DNA of 64,000 nucleotides from Atopsyche davidsoni. Taxonomy: Eukaryota > Arthropoda > Insecta > Trichoptera > Hydrobiosidae. Below are positions 21,350-32,849 of the stretch, piece by piece; positions within the stretch are counted from its first letter, which is position 1, and every line of letters starts with the position of its first letter. The notes below the pieces were generated by a model. It was not told the origin of the DNA and did not search any database. It saw only the letters and a program-made list of their open reading frames with translations. The translations under genes were made by a program, and so were the position numbers. The DNA is taken from contig JAILWY010000008.1 in the NCBI GenBank assembly GCA_022113835.1, forward strand, positions 9,490,501 to 9,554,500, written 5' to 3'.

Positions 21350-22949
21350 GTGATGAAAAGCATTGTATTTGTACGTGTATTTTGTGTCTGTTGGCGTGGG
21401 AAGTGAAATACTTTGTAATAAATATAAAATATTGCGCAATCACGGTTATTATTACGAAGTCACTTCTTCAGCAGCTGATCTTGTTTCCGACACGAGCGTT
21501 GCAGGCGACGATCTTGTGAAAAAAAAAAACAACGAATTCTTTGCTGGGACGTAAAAAATATTGCTGAAAAATAATTATGTAAAGGACCCGAATTTGAAAC
21601 AATCGCTAACGAGAGACGCCAAACTAAAAATTATTAACAAATACTTATATTTGCCAATAAATTATAGAGAATTGCTAGAAGATTACTTCATATTTTTAAT
21701 GAGCTCGCTTGCTTAACTTATACTTGCTGCAAATACTGAGTATTATTTAATTATTGCGTGGATATTTTTTTAAGTGAAAAATATATAATTATATTGTGGT
21801 TTACGTATATGAAAGAAATATTTTTAAATGGTTATTAAAATTGCAGAGCTCATATGGGGAGGAAAAGGTTTCTCTACCTATTCTGGTAGGTTTCACGATT
21901 ATAACTTGTAATGAGTGTAAAAACATCAAAATTGCAAAAGTTACCTGTTTTTTTTTTAATATTAAATTTAACAATAAGCTTTCATTTTTACATATGAAAA
22001 GGGAAAAATAATTAGGGACTGAAATTTATTTGAGCAGCAATTTTATACGGCCATGAGATCGCATGATATATTTTTGAATAGTTATTATGCCTTCATTTGC
22101 AAAACACGGATTCAGCGATGCCTTTAAATTCATTGCTAATGGGTGTTTCAGAACGCTTCGATAAATCAATAGTTTCTAAAAAAATAACATATTTAATAGT
22201 GCTGTTATGTCACAAAGATTTTTATCTTGTAGGAATTATAATAATACAAAAAAAAAACAATAACAGCGGCAAAGTAGTTAAATATACCGGACAATAAAGT
22301 ATACAAGTATAATTTTTAATTGTGCTAGCATATGCAACAATGTATCGACGTTATTAAAGATAATTTTATATATTTTATTTTCACGCCGTATCATAATTAC
22401 TAATATAATATTCAGGTTATTAATATAAATAAATTGTACAATGTTGATGTAACGATGACTCAATCGATTGCATTAATATTTCATTTTAATGTAGGTTATC
22501 TAATAAATACTTGGTAATGATATTTGATCAATACATTGTTTTTAATATAAGATTGAAGAAATTATTACGTAAGGTTTTATATTAAAAAGAGTGTACACAA
22601 ATACTTAGTTTCACCATCAATTCAAAATTATACTGCAAATACAATCAGTTAAGGTTTGTACAGTCATGTACAAATAAAATATACAATGTGCTTGATGATT
22701 ACTGTGAAATGTTTTATTTGTTTCAATTATATCATAACTTATTATGAATTTATACAAAAAAGTCAATGCGGTACTTCAATATTTTCCCTGGATTTTTCGA
22801 AGGGTGAATGATGGAGGTTTATTGGTTAAAATTATTTACATTGCACGCTTGAAATTCATCAGAGGCGTCCTGAAATTAAATACGCGACATTTCAGTCATT
22901 GAGGCTTCATTTCGTATATTAAAAAAAAAAAAAACATTCAATATGTTTG
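21350..22949. other. AT-rich non-coding stretch
   Basis: Several 60-70 codon ORFs are scattered here, none with a recognisable motif and all AT-rich. Poly(A) runs occur near 22920. I see nothing further. Confidence 0.45.
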
Positions 22950-23105
22950 ACAGAGAATACTTGGTGGAATTCCATTTTAATATTTTAAATGTGATAAAGT
23001 ACTTGAGTGATTTTTCCAGTTTGATAATGCCGACGTGAAAGGTTGAAACCGGTCACCAGTAAAAATTAACACGTGGAAAAATCTCCCAAGTAATTTATTA
23101 TATTT
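22950..23105 (+). repeat. 'AACCGGTCACC' foldback repeat, copy 1
   Basis: GACAGAGAATACTTGGTGG, AATTCCATTTTAATATTTTA, ACTTGAGTGATTTTTCCAG, then GAAACCGGTCACCAGTAAAA and TGGAAAAATCTCCCAAGTAA. The two CTTGAGTGATTTT-type blocks are inverted relative to each other around the ACCGGT core. Copies are at 32.66, 37.21 and 57.80 kb. Confidence 0.6.
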
Positions 23106-23177
23106 AAAATATTTTTTAAAAATTCTCAAAACGCAGAATGTTTGCAGCGCAGATTAATGCGATCGGCGAGTCCAGTT

Positions 23178-23185
23178 GTGTAAAG
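23178..23185. repeat. Left target-site duplication GTGTAAAG of the hAT MITE
   Basis: It is identical to 23931-23938 immediately after the right terminal repeat. Confidence 0.85.
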
Positions 23186-23930
23186 CAGTGGCTCTCAAAC
23201 TCTTTTGGCCCACGGACCCCTTTTCATTGTCAAAACTTGCCCATGGACCCCCTTTCATAGTCAAAACTTGCCTACGGACCCCCTTTCATAGTCAAAACTT
23301 GCTCATGGACCTCCTTTTATAGTCAAAACTTGCCTATGGACCCCCTTTCATAGTCAAAACTTGCTCATGGACCCCCTTTCATAGTCAAAACTTGCTCATG
23401 GACCCCCTTTCATAGTCAAAACTTGCCTATGGACCCCCTTTCATAGTCAAAACTTGCTCATGGACCCCCTTTCATAGTCAAAACTTGCTCATGGACCCCC
23501 TTTCATAGTCAAAACTTGCCTATGGACCCCCTTTCATAGTCAAAACTTGCTCATGGACCCCCTTTCATAGTCAAAACTTGCTCATGGACCCCCTTTCATA
23601 GTCAAAACTTGCCTACGGACCCTGAGTGAAAAATTACATAAATTAATATTATAGACTAGTTGGTGCAAGTATCGACTCTATTAACCTACCTGACTCACCG
23701 GAATGCCTGTTATTACTTGTATTTTATGCACCTGTCTATATTTATATTTTACTTAGGACGTAAAAATCGCTAATAATGTATTCACTGTTATTTATTTTAA
23801 CTTCCATATTAATAAAAATGTGTCACAATTTTTTTATTTTATATTAAACCTTGCGCGGACCCCCTGACGTTGTTCAGGGATCCCCAAATCGACCCCCTGG
23901 GGTCCGTAGGGAGCACTTTGAGAAGCACTG
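23186..23930. mobile_element. hAT-type MITE, 745 bp, with 8-bp target duplication
   Basis: The ends are inverted repeats: CAGTGGCTCTCAAACTC at the left, and the complement of CAGTGCTTCTCAAAGTG at the right, each followed inward by a CCTACGGACCCC/CCCACGGACCCC block. GTGTAAAG flanks the element on both sides (23178-23185 and 23931-23938), a perfect 8-bp target-site duplication. The CAGTG terminus and 8-bp duplication place it in the hAT superfamily. It has no transposase frame, so it was moved in trans. The left subterminal sequence has expanded into a minisatellite. Confidence 0.88.
23208..23622. repeat. 31-bp minisatellite, 13 units, inside the hAT MITE
   Basis: The unit contains CCCCCTTTCATAGTCAAAAC followed by TTGCTCATGGA. 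Thirteen units can be counted by the GTCAAAACTTG block. Units ending CCTATGG and CTCATGG alternate as one-two-two from the fourth unit onward, giving a 93-bp higher-order period repeated three times. The first units are the most divergent and resemble the terminal repeat, so the array probably grew from the element's own end. Confidence 0.9.
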
Positions 23931-23938
23931 GTGTAAAG
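23931..23938. repeat. Right target-site duplication GTGTAAAG of the hAT MITE
   Basis: It is identical to 23178-23185 immediately before the left terminal repeat. Confidence 0.85.
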
Positions 23939-25214
23939 GATCTACAGGAATACAAATCGTGGTGGACTTCCGGTGCGGCGACTCCTACCCCCGGCATGAG
24001 GCTCGAGGCTCTGGGCTCGAGGGTGGACGTCTCTCCTGACCCCGCTCTCCCCGCGAGAGCACTCGGGAATGATTGCGCTCTCCCGCGGGGCGCTCGCATC
24101 CGTATGGAAATTCTATTCTTCTTCTTTTACGACTCTTTTCCCGTTATAGTGAAACCCCTTTATATATGTTAATGCCGCTGCACTTCAGATCTGAAAACCC
24201 CGCGGTTTGAAATGCTCTATAAATAAACGATTGTATACTGAATTCGTACATTAGCGTGCGGGTTTTATTTATTTATTTTTAATACGAATATGAGATCCAA
24301 CATAAACGCCATACAACCTGGGATTGCAATAAATGTATAAAATAAAATTCTAATATATTTCACAACTACTTATGACTTAAGTTTAAAAACTTTTAATATA
24401 ATTATTTTTAGACCATGGACCATTAGATTGAGAGGATCCTCGTCTAGATGAATCCCAAACTGATTTTAGTATATTTCAGTTAGATCAAAAATATATTTTT
24501 GTATTAAATAAATAATTTTGTTGAAATTACGTCGTCTTAAGATTCTTATTTATTAAGATACAAAGAAGTTTATAAGAAAAGGCATTCTACTGTGTTATTA
24601 TTTTGACCGTCAAAAAGACATGTTTATGTAAAAAAAAAAAAAATTATTAAAAAAATCTACGTTATCTCTCGCTAAAGTCAGTACATTTATTAATAGAATT
24701 GTAAATAAACTTGTTCTAGAATAGCTTTGGCCTCATTCAGAGAGGCAGCGCATGAGTACAATAATTGTTAACAAGCTGTCAAAAACGTCCCACAAGTGCC
24801 TTTCATATATTTAGATATTTGAATTTATAGTAAATATGTATACATGTAAATTTTAATGATAGCTATTTACATCTTCTTCTTTACCATCATGTACCACAAT
24901 TGGTCCAGAGTATTCCCACATATTCTCTACTTGTTATAAAAAAAGACAATGCGACTACTTTTAATGTTTTATTTTTAAAGACAACACGTAAGGGTTCTTG
25001 TATAAACATGTATAAACGTATATACAAGAGAATATTAATTAGCAGCTAAGTGTGAAATATGAGTTCACATTTTAATAAAACGTTGAATAACACATTTGTT
25101 TACTACAATATTGCTTGCATTATCTTGTATATTAATATGTACATAAATTAAGCGGTGCAGTAGTGAAATGGTATTATTATCGTGTAATTTGACTGAAATT
25201 ATAAATAATGGATA
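23939..25214. other. Non-coding stretch
   Basis: The GC-richer patch at 23950-24100, with open frames on both strands, has no recognisable coding content. The rest is AT-rich with an A13 run near 24631. Confidence 0.45.
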
Positions 25215-25390
25215 GAAAGGATTGTATAATAATTCTACTGGTCAGAGTCAGAGACTTCTCCTTCGAATATAAAACTGCGGTATAGACTCAATACACCATT
25301 TACCTCTTAGAAGACCATGTACAGACATATGCTTTGTAAAATAGTCTTCATTATCTTTTGAAGTGAGATTAAAGAAGAAGATTTATAATA
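25215..25390 (+). repeat. SINE-like repeat, class B, diverged
   Basis: GGATTGTATAATAATTCTAC, GAATATAAAACTGCGGTATAG and CTTAGAAGACCATG match the class B blocks in sense orientation. The tail is largely decayed (AAAGAAGAAG). Confidence 0.5.
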
Positions 25391-25636
25391 CAAATATCAG
25401 AAGAAGAACAAAGTGTCTGCCGCAGTCGTTGTTTTTATAAATGAATTCTGCGGTTTTGTCGGACAAACAAGTAGTGTTTATTTAACGGTTAAGTTATGTG
25501 TTTTTGCATAGAAATTAATTACAGAAGGCTTCGTGCAACGTATGTGAAAAACACAATGTGTGTTCTGAACAAATAAACATCCTTACGGCGCTGCGAATTT
25601 AACGATTAAATATAATTGTTTCGCGGTGACGCCGCC

Positions 25637-25747
25637 ATGGCTGTAATTGCGTTTCTAAGAATGTCTAATAATAGTTGCTCGGATACAAAGCAGACAGTGC
25701 TGGAGGCACTCCAGTGTGAGATGCTAGACCCAGATACATATTCATGA
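25637..25747 (+). CDS. Short ORF, 36 codons, strong initiation context
   Basis: The start lies in GCCGCCATGG, an ideal eukaryotic initiation context. The frame reads MAVIAFLRMSNNSCSDTKQT and continues VLEALQCEMLDPDTYS before TGA. An AATAAA follows 15 bp later (25763). The composition is less AT-rich than its surroundings. I recognise no family. It could be a small-peptide transcript, the first exon of a longer gene, or chance. Confidence 0.25.
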   Translation: MAVIAFLRMSNNSCSDTKQTVLEALQCEMLDPDTYS

Positions 25748-27085
25748 ACTTGTATTGTAGAATAAAGCACCTATATTCGACGAGCGGGAGACACCCGAGC
25801 CTGAACACTCAGAACACAAAAGTTTCCTAGGCTACTGGGAATTTAGAGACTCTAGCGAGGGTAGAGTACTCTTATCATCTGTGAATCGTTTACCTTGAAA
25901 CGAAATTATATAAATGCGGATTAATTGAATATTTAATAATAATCCATATAAAAAACACGTTTTCACAGTGAGAATCGTAAGTTTGCTCTAAACTTCCAAA
26001 GTGATACAGAATTATCATATTTTCAGCAAAAGCTTTGCGGCTGTTGTTGTGGAGTTTAAACTTATCATAAAAAAATACTTTTGGTAAAAAATATGAAAAA
26101 GCTCCTCACAAAAGGCACGTACAATTTGAAAAAAAAAACCGGAAATGAATATGCGGGTTATTCATAATATGTTTTAACATGACGTCGATTGCTTTCGATT
26201 CATCTCTGAGTGAGGGTCTGCTGTCGCCTCCACCACCCCCGGCGGCTTTTTATCTCCGGCGAGGGCTGCGGAAAGGGCTCAGGTGGTAGTTTCAGGCTTT
26301 TACGGGTTCTTTAACGAAAAACGTACACGGAAAGAAAAGTACTTTGTTGAGTGTAAAGCGAAAATAAAATAGCTCAAAGCGACTTCGTATAAAACCTACC
26401 ACGACTTGACAACTGAAGAAATGTGAATGTATTGAAATTTATCAATCTTACTTACATAAGACTTTTGATATTTTTTTTGTGTTATAGATAATATGTGTTG
26501 CTAAATAAAACACCAAGGAAAAGATGTATATAATATATTACTATAACTTAAAGCTCATCTATTTTAATTATTTTTTCATGTTTTCGGCTATATCATCTAT
26601 GCTATAGTGAGAATACATATTTGAACGAATACTGTTAATAAAAATACATTATTTAGATCATAGAGAGTAAACCAAAAAAAAACACCTTAGATCACTGGAT
26701 AGAACACTTATTTGGACTGAAAACTGAAAAAAATATAAATTTAAAGTAAAGCATGAAAACATTCAACCTTGAAAATATATTATTCTGTTTACATTTATTT
26801 TATCAACATTTCTAGCAGCACGCACGTCATTAAAAAAAAAAAAAACATTTGACTTTGGCCATATTTTACCGAGGTTTCGGCTTCGGTAAATGGCGGAAAA
26901 ACCTAACCTAACTCAACCTCATCGAGACATCGTTACTATAATGAATCCTCGAGGAGATATATTTTACAAATTATACAAAAAATATTTTTAATTGTATTAT
27001 TTTGCTCAAAGCTTTTCGTTGAGTGAGGGCCGCAACTTTCGGCGCCCCTCGGAGGTCTAATGGGCCGAGAAGCCAACAAACATCT
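25748..27085. other. Non-coding stretch
   Basis: No gene is supported. A GC-richer patch at 26218-26290 (CACCACCCCCGGCGG) has no coding frame. An AACCTAACCTAACTCAACC run lies near 26900. Confidence 0.45.
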
Positions 27086-27094
27086 TCGTTTGCC

Positions 27095-27151
27095 TGGGGT
27101 GAAGGGTGGGGGGTGGGGAATGATGGGTGGGGGATGAGGGGTGGGGGTGGG
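27095..27151 (+). repeat. G-rich tract with strong quadruplex potential
   Basis: At least eight runs of three to six Gs with loops of one to six bases (GGGGTGAAGGGTGGGGGG, then GGGTGGGGGATGAGGGG) form one continuous block. The - strand ORFs over it are proline/histidine-rich artefacts of the C-rich complement. Confidence 0.7.
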
Positions 27152-27532
27152 CACTCGCCGCACACTTGTAGCTGATTGGCTACACACGTGTACCTGCTCG
27201 GATGTGTGTAATTTAATAGATGATCCATTATGTAGAGAGCTTCCGCACAAATCCCCCCCCCCCGAGCGGGAGCTTAGCAAATTGAATATATTAGTATTGG
27301 GGATGTTGTCTAATTTGATATCGGTTGTTGGAAGTAATTATAATCGATTATTGTTACATTTTGGTTGGCTTGTTGGCAGAGCCGTGGGTTGCTGACCCCT
27401 GCGACTCGCGAACAGTTTTATGCAAGTGTTTTTGTATACAATATTTTTGTGTGATGATCAACTCGCGTGATGACAGTATCTTGTGAACTTAATTAAGTTT
27501 ATATCCTGGTACAGATCATAGAGATCAACGTG

Positions 27533-27700
27533 ATGGCTTCTCCTCTGTATGTCGCTGTGTTTTATGGGTCCATAAATGCCACGCAGGATTTTGCGCTGAA
27601 GGGGTTAGACGCATCTTTTCGTCTTATTTTCGCACCGCCCGTGATTTCAGGAAAAATTGTGGACATAACCTCACATTTTAAGAATCAATCAATAAAATGA
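27533..27700 (+). CDS. Short ORF, 55 codons, product unknown
   Basis: The frame starts at ATGG and reads MASPLYVAVFYGSINATQDF, then ALKGLDASFRLIFAPPVI, ending at TGA. It is open 13 more codons upstream to a TAA, and that upstream part holds an acceptor-like GGTACAG. It is less AT-rich than its surroundings. I recognise no motif. An exon of an unidentified gene or a repeat-derived frame are both possible. Confidence 0.22.
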   Translation: MASPLYVAVFYGSINATQDFALKGLDASFRLIFAPPVISGKIVDITSHFKNQSIK

Positions 27701-28535
27701 AAAAAAATGTCATAAACACAATAAAACCATTGTTTTTTTTAATAATAGACATAATTCAGATTCGCATGCAGTAAAAGCACTTAATGATTAAAATAAATTT
27801 TAAGACACTGTTATTTTATTTGATCAGCAAATTTTATTGAAAATCGTCGATTTAAATATAATATTTTATTTATTTTAAATATCTTTACTGTAAATGTCTA
27901 TTTAAAAAACCTCTTTTGATGTGATGGTTTTCGCCTTATCGTGGACTTCATAGATTTAGAATATTACTATTGTATTAATATTATTGATTAATCTCTGCAC
28001 TTACAAAGGTTATAAAGAACTGCATAACTTATTGTTTGATATACATTTAAGCTCCTTGTTACCTGTAATAAATACAATTATTATGATTATTTTTATTGTT
28101 CGTATAAAATTACTATTTAATAATATTACACTAATAAAATATATCCCTTAGTTATGGCTTGCAAAACTAGGCGTGATGTTATAGCATTACATCTGGTTTG
28201 CATGATTTCAGGCATTTTCCAACTATTTTTAGAAAGTTGGAGCAGGCTGTGCGAATCAATATGGCGGTGGGACAAGTTTTGGCTTGTTTCTTTGTGCTGC
28301 CCGAACAGAAGGCAATAAGTTTTTTTCAATAATAACTTATTCAACGAATGCGGAGCGCTCGTAGTCGAGCCTCATGCGATCTATTGTTTATCTACTTGGC
28401 CAATGATAAATCGCTTAATACGAGGCCAACTCGACCTCGTCGTGTTCCTCGCAAGGAACACGCAAACGCCAGGACACCGAGTAAAGTTTAAATCCTTTCC
28501 GTGTTCAGAATTTTTCGAGAATATGCTTCGCTTTA
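27701..28535. other. AT-rich non-coding stretch
   Basis: Nothing recognisable apart from short A/T runs. Confidence 0.5.
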
Positions 28536-28915
28536 TCTTCTTCTTCAAGTGCCTCTCTTCATAGGAAGTTGGTGACCATTTCATCGAACATATCCCTATC
28601 CTGGGCCAGTCTCATCAATTCGGCTGCACTTCCAATCTTTAGTCACTAAAACTTCCTCCTTCCAATGCTCCTTTTTCTTTCAATTTTTCTTTGGACAATC
28701 AGCTGAAAGATGCCATACTTATTGTTACGAAAAATGTTGCTAAAGTAGAAGACTTTCCGCTTCTTCACCAACGTCAAGAGTTCCCTTTCATAGCGTATTC
28801 TGTGCAAGACTCTTTCATTTGTGACGAGGTCAACCTATGGTATATATACAGCCTTAATTATTTACATAGTAGCTGTCTTGAGTGTCCAAGCTTCGACTCT
28901 GTAAAAGTGAACTAA
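28536..28915 (-). pseudogene. RTE-like LINE 3' end (class A)
   Basis: This is collinear with 16745-17160. The + strand reads CTTCTTCTTCAAGTGCC, then GTTGGTGACCATTTCATCGA, CCAGTCTCATCAATTCGGC, and GTCCAAGCTTCGACTCTGTA at the far end. The last block is the complement of the YRVEAW region of the reverse transcriptase. The frame is broken. The tail hairpin reads CTTCCTATGAAGAG, with paired changes relative to other copies. Confidence 0.7.
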
Positions 28916-31119
28916 AGGAGGAATGTGTACTTATTATTTATTTGATATTAGCTGTATACTGTCTAATACACACTGCCTATTAAATTGGCAGTTATCTGAC
29001 ATCTTATAAGCAAGTAATGATGCTTTTATTTACAGGTAGATTATTATCTTAAGTTATTTTGAGATTATTTGTAATACAACGCAGTATACATGCAAAAATA
29101 GAAACCATCAAGTGATCTGTTTGTTTTAAATATATTGTTTTGGGGCGGTGAAATCTACTATCGATTTTTTCTCTTTTTGCGGAGAAATGCTAAAAACCTT
29201 TTTGGGATTGAATCTAATTTGGAGAGATCACATTTACTTTTTGGTAGGGGAGGATATTATCGTCCCCGCACCTTGAATGTGGAAGGGTACATAATAGAAA
29301 GCACCTACCCCTACCTGAGTTTCCCCGGAATTCCAAATCATCCGTCATAATGGCCTCTTTCAAGGCTAGCTACTAGGGGCGCCAAAGCACCTTCTGCGGT
29401 TTTTATTTTAATTTAAACTATATAAAAAAGAAACGTGAGATATCTTCATACAGATAAAATGATTAATATTTATAATCGTAGATAATTACTATCTCAATCA
29501 TCCATACAAACTTAGTTAAGAATCTATATATTCCACCCTTTTAGGAGTCAGAAGTCGCAATGAGAGAAAACGTGTTCTTGCATCCAAAAACACGTTATAA
29601 ACACCATAAATCTGGATTAACTTTATTTTTGAGTGTTTTAATTTTCATGCATTTTATTACAGGTAAAAATTACGTATTTATTAAACATTTAGTAGTAATA
29701 AAAATATTGTGATCGGTTAATTTGGGGAAAGGAATATAAGTGGGCCCGAACAGCTGTGACGACCTACGTAGACAAAATTATTAAAATTCCATGCTGGGAA
29801 TAAATTTTCCAAATTGTCTAAATTATTCCTTAAGCGAGATCCTCTCCATCTGCTGAGGAGTGTCGGAGGAAGCGGAGCCAGTCGCGGCACTCCCGGACTT
29901 CTCGCGGAGGAGGTTTAATTAAAATTTACACTTTATTTACCTACGACTGAGCAAGGCCTCGTCCCTTATTACTACCAACCGGGGAAAAAAAAACAACATT
30001 GTATATACACCGTGTCTTAAAATCGCGGAACTTTCCGAAAAGCGGGAACTATTTTAGTGATCATGAAAATATATATTTTTTTGCCCAGCGAGTCAAAATC
30101 ACATTACCATGTTTTAAAAATATATATAATAATTTTTATGATATATATGAGACCCTGAATATGCAACCTAACCTAACCGAAACCGTTATGGTATGAAATT
30201 TTACTAAAAAAAAACACCAGCTGCTAGCACGACATATGAATATTTTAAACTTATTAACAACCTACAAATTAAAGTAATTTAAAATTTACATTTTAAATAT
30301 TTTTTATCTTAAAATTTATATTTATTAACACAAATGTAAATTACATAGCTTTCATGGCCCAATATGTCAACACTATGACGTCACGACCTCACAAAGTAGC
30401 CCTCGAAGATTGTCCAAACTATACACGAGAAGCTTAATTTTCATGTGATAGGGTAACCACGAATTCAGCGGACTTTGGGAATTTGAATTTTAAAATAAAT
30501 ATATGCAGTGATAAATAAATAATAATGCCAAATCAAGCGGTCTGCTGTACGTTTTGAATCATTCTGTTTACAGCTCGTAATAAAAAAAATGTTCGGGTAG
30601 AGGTTAAGCATCGGTTGTTAGCATTATGTATGAAAATGGAACCTAGTTGTAATAATTTATTCACGAGTCCATCTCCAGCGCTGCCGAGGGTTTTAAATAT
30701 TAAGTCCAGCACAGAAACTGGCCTTAAGAGGTCCCCTGATTGACCAGGACTTAGTCTTCATGAATATTTACGGCCGGAGATGGATGACCAGATTCTGCTG
30801 TTGAAGACCGGCTCCGGATTGGAAAGCCTTATCCTCCAGGGAAACGTATTAGCGTAACCTCTACACAGCTTTGAACAACTACCAACAATATCAAAATAAC
30901 TAGAAGATTACGATATTTTTGACTGGGAGCACTTTAGTGCAAGTTTGATCAAGCCCTATATAGAAAAAATCTCAACATCAAGTTTGTTGTTTATTATAAG
31001 TATGAAGTAAAACTTTATGACGTATTATTCCGTTTTTATTTACTTTTCGCAAGTAAGCAAACTCCGTTGTTTCCAAAAGCTGTTACAGTAGATAAGATAT
31101 ATAATGCCTCACATAAATT
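28916..31119. other. AT-rich non-coding stretch
   Basis: The GC-richer section at 29820-29920 (GCGGAGCCAGTCGCGGCACT) has no long frame. The 71-codon ORF at 29135-29350 has no recognisable motif. Nothing else is supported. Confidence 0.45.
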
Positions 31120-31530
31120 TTATTGCACACTATTAGCTAATGTGTTATAGAGAAATAAATTTTTTTGCGCCCCAAAATAGAAAATATCATGTTTATGAAA
31201 CCACAGCTCCTGCACATCATGGTTGTTCAATTGATGAACGAAAAAGTCAGTAATCATGACTCTATAGCGGTCACCATTGACTGTAACGGCCTGACCAGCA
31301 TCGTCTTTAAAGAAGTACGGACCAATGATTCCACCAGCCCATAAAGCACACCAAACAGTCAGTTTTTCTGGATGTAACGGTGTCTCAACACACACTTGAG
31401 GATTATCATCACTCCAAATACGGCAGTTTTGTTTATTGACGTATCCATTCAACCAAAAGTGAGCTTCATCGCTAAACAAAATTCGCTTATGAAAATCGGG
31501 ATCAACGGCAATCGTGTTTTGGGCCCATTC
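31120..31530 (-). pseudogene. Tc1/mariner-type transposase fragment
   Basis: On the - strand the frame reads from GEWAQNTIAVDPDFHKRILF into FSDEAHFWLNGYVNKQNCRI, then PLHPEKLTVWCALWAGGIIG and VNGDRYRVMITDFFVHQLNN. FSDEAHFW holds the first catalytic aspartate of an IS630-Tc1-mariner DDE transposase. The protein then goes out of register (QELWFHKHDIFYFG), where the second aspartate block (WFQQDGA in relatives) should be, and is truncated. The helix-turn-helix N-terminus is also missing. It is a dead copy of a family widespread in insects. Confidence 0.85.
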
Positions 31531-31677
31531 ACCAAATCAATTCAGGCGTCAGTCTATTCATGTTGAAATGCCAAACCAAACTAAACATAAATCCCTTAAC
31601 AACTGACAAAATGGCCGCCAGTTAAAACAGTGTTGCCAACTTAAAGTTCTATACCTCTATAAAAAAACACCCTGTAT
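31120..31677 (-). mobile_element. Truncated mariner-type element
   Basis: The 5' end on the - strand is TACAGGGTGTTTTTTTATAG (about 31657-31676), followed by an untranslated leader containing TTGGCAACACTG and GGCGGCCATTTTGTCAG, an ATG context (ACATGAATAGACTGACGCC), and then the transposase fragment. The codons between the ATG block and GEWAQN are deleted. The opposite terminal repeat was not found within the window. Confidence 0.7.
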
Positions 31678-32657
31678 ATATATAAAATATAATAGTCGTC
31701 AGAAATCGTAAACTATAATGTGTTGTTTTTTTTTACAATAAAAAAATGAAACAAGATACTGCTGAAATAGACAAAATGAAAAGCCTTAAATTGTCAGTTG
31801 CTCCGGGGGTCCTCGTAAAGCCTCGAGCCGCCCCTGCTGAGAATATCCGCGCTTTATTATTTATGGGGAAGCGTACAGAATAGACTACACAGAAAACTAC
31901 TCACTTAATTTAGTGCCGCCACTGCCTTGCGTAAACACACGCGTCCGGATTACAAGTGGATGAAGATTTTTTACATGAAAGCCGTCAAATGATATTCAAA
32001 CAAGTGTAACAATGTTTTGAAAACGGCAAAATCGTATTAATAACTGAATCTTAAGTATTTGATAAAACATCGTAAAATAAAATTTAATTATAAAAAAATA
32101 TATGATTTAAGTATGTTTACATATTTTAGTGAACTTTTATTAATAATACTAGTTTCTTGGATGATATGCTTTATCATATAATGTACCAAAACGTCAAAAC
32201 ATTAAACACTAATAAACGCGGCATAGCACCCAAGAACCTAATATTTTTGTATAAATCAAGGTTTTTTGTTTAATCAACGTGTCGATTTGTTTTTGATACT
32301 CAAAAGTAAGATGCATAACGTGGTAACCATAAATCATAAGCGTACTTTAGCTGAACGTATAGTTGATTGTGTTGCCTTATTCCATTCCGTGCGAGCCTTT
32401 TGTTCTGTTGCTTTGTTGTGCCGAGCCGAAGCTAAATTGTCTTGTTAGTAAATCTATAATCAGCAGATATGGATTTTCCATCATGACCAGAAAGTACTAG
32501 AATTAAAAATATTTATGCATAATTAGTACTATTCCCACTTTTTATTGTTTTTAAGCGATTAGTTTCCCCAACATGCTAAAAATACATCTTCTACTACTGC
32601 ATAACCTTACATGTTGGCATAACATATAATACTGATTCTGTTAATAAGTCATTTTTA
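31678..32657. other. AT-rich non-coding stretch
   Basis: No gene and no recognisable repeat; short ORFs only. Confidence 0.45.
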
Positions 32658-32658
32658 A

Positions 32659-32840
32659 TTTTTGAATAAAATACTTGAGTGATTTTCCACATTTTTATTT
32701 TTATTATTGACCGGTTTCGCCAACGTTTCACCAACGAGATAATTAAAAAATAAAAATGTGGAAAATCACTCAAGTATTTTATTCAAAAATATTAAAATGG
32801 AATTCCACCAAGTACTCTCTGTCAAAAATATTGAATTTCT
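32659..32840. repeat. 'AACCGGTCACC' foldback, copy 2, with 44-bp perfect arms
   Basis: 32659-32702 and 32746-32789 are perfect reverse complements (core ACTTGAGTGATTTTCCACAT) around a 43-nt spacer containing TGACCGGTTTCGCCAACG. The right flank adds TGGAATTCCACCAAGTACTC and TCTGTC, as in the copies at 22.95, 37.21 and 57.80 kb. The exactness of the arms suggests a recent inversion or an actively maintained foldback. Confidence 0.75.
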
Positions 32841-32849
32841 TAAGTCTTT

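Noticed and set aside
23230..23620. CRISPR array
   Set aside because: The repeats are directly tandem without unique spacers and lie inside a hAT MITE in a eukaryotic genome.
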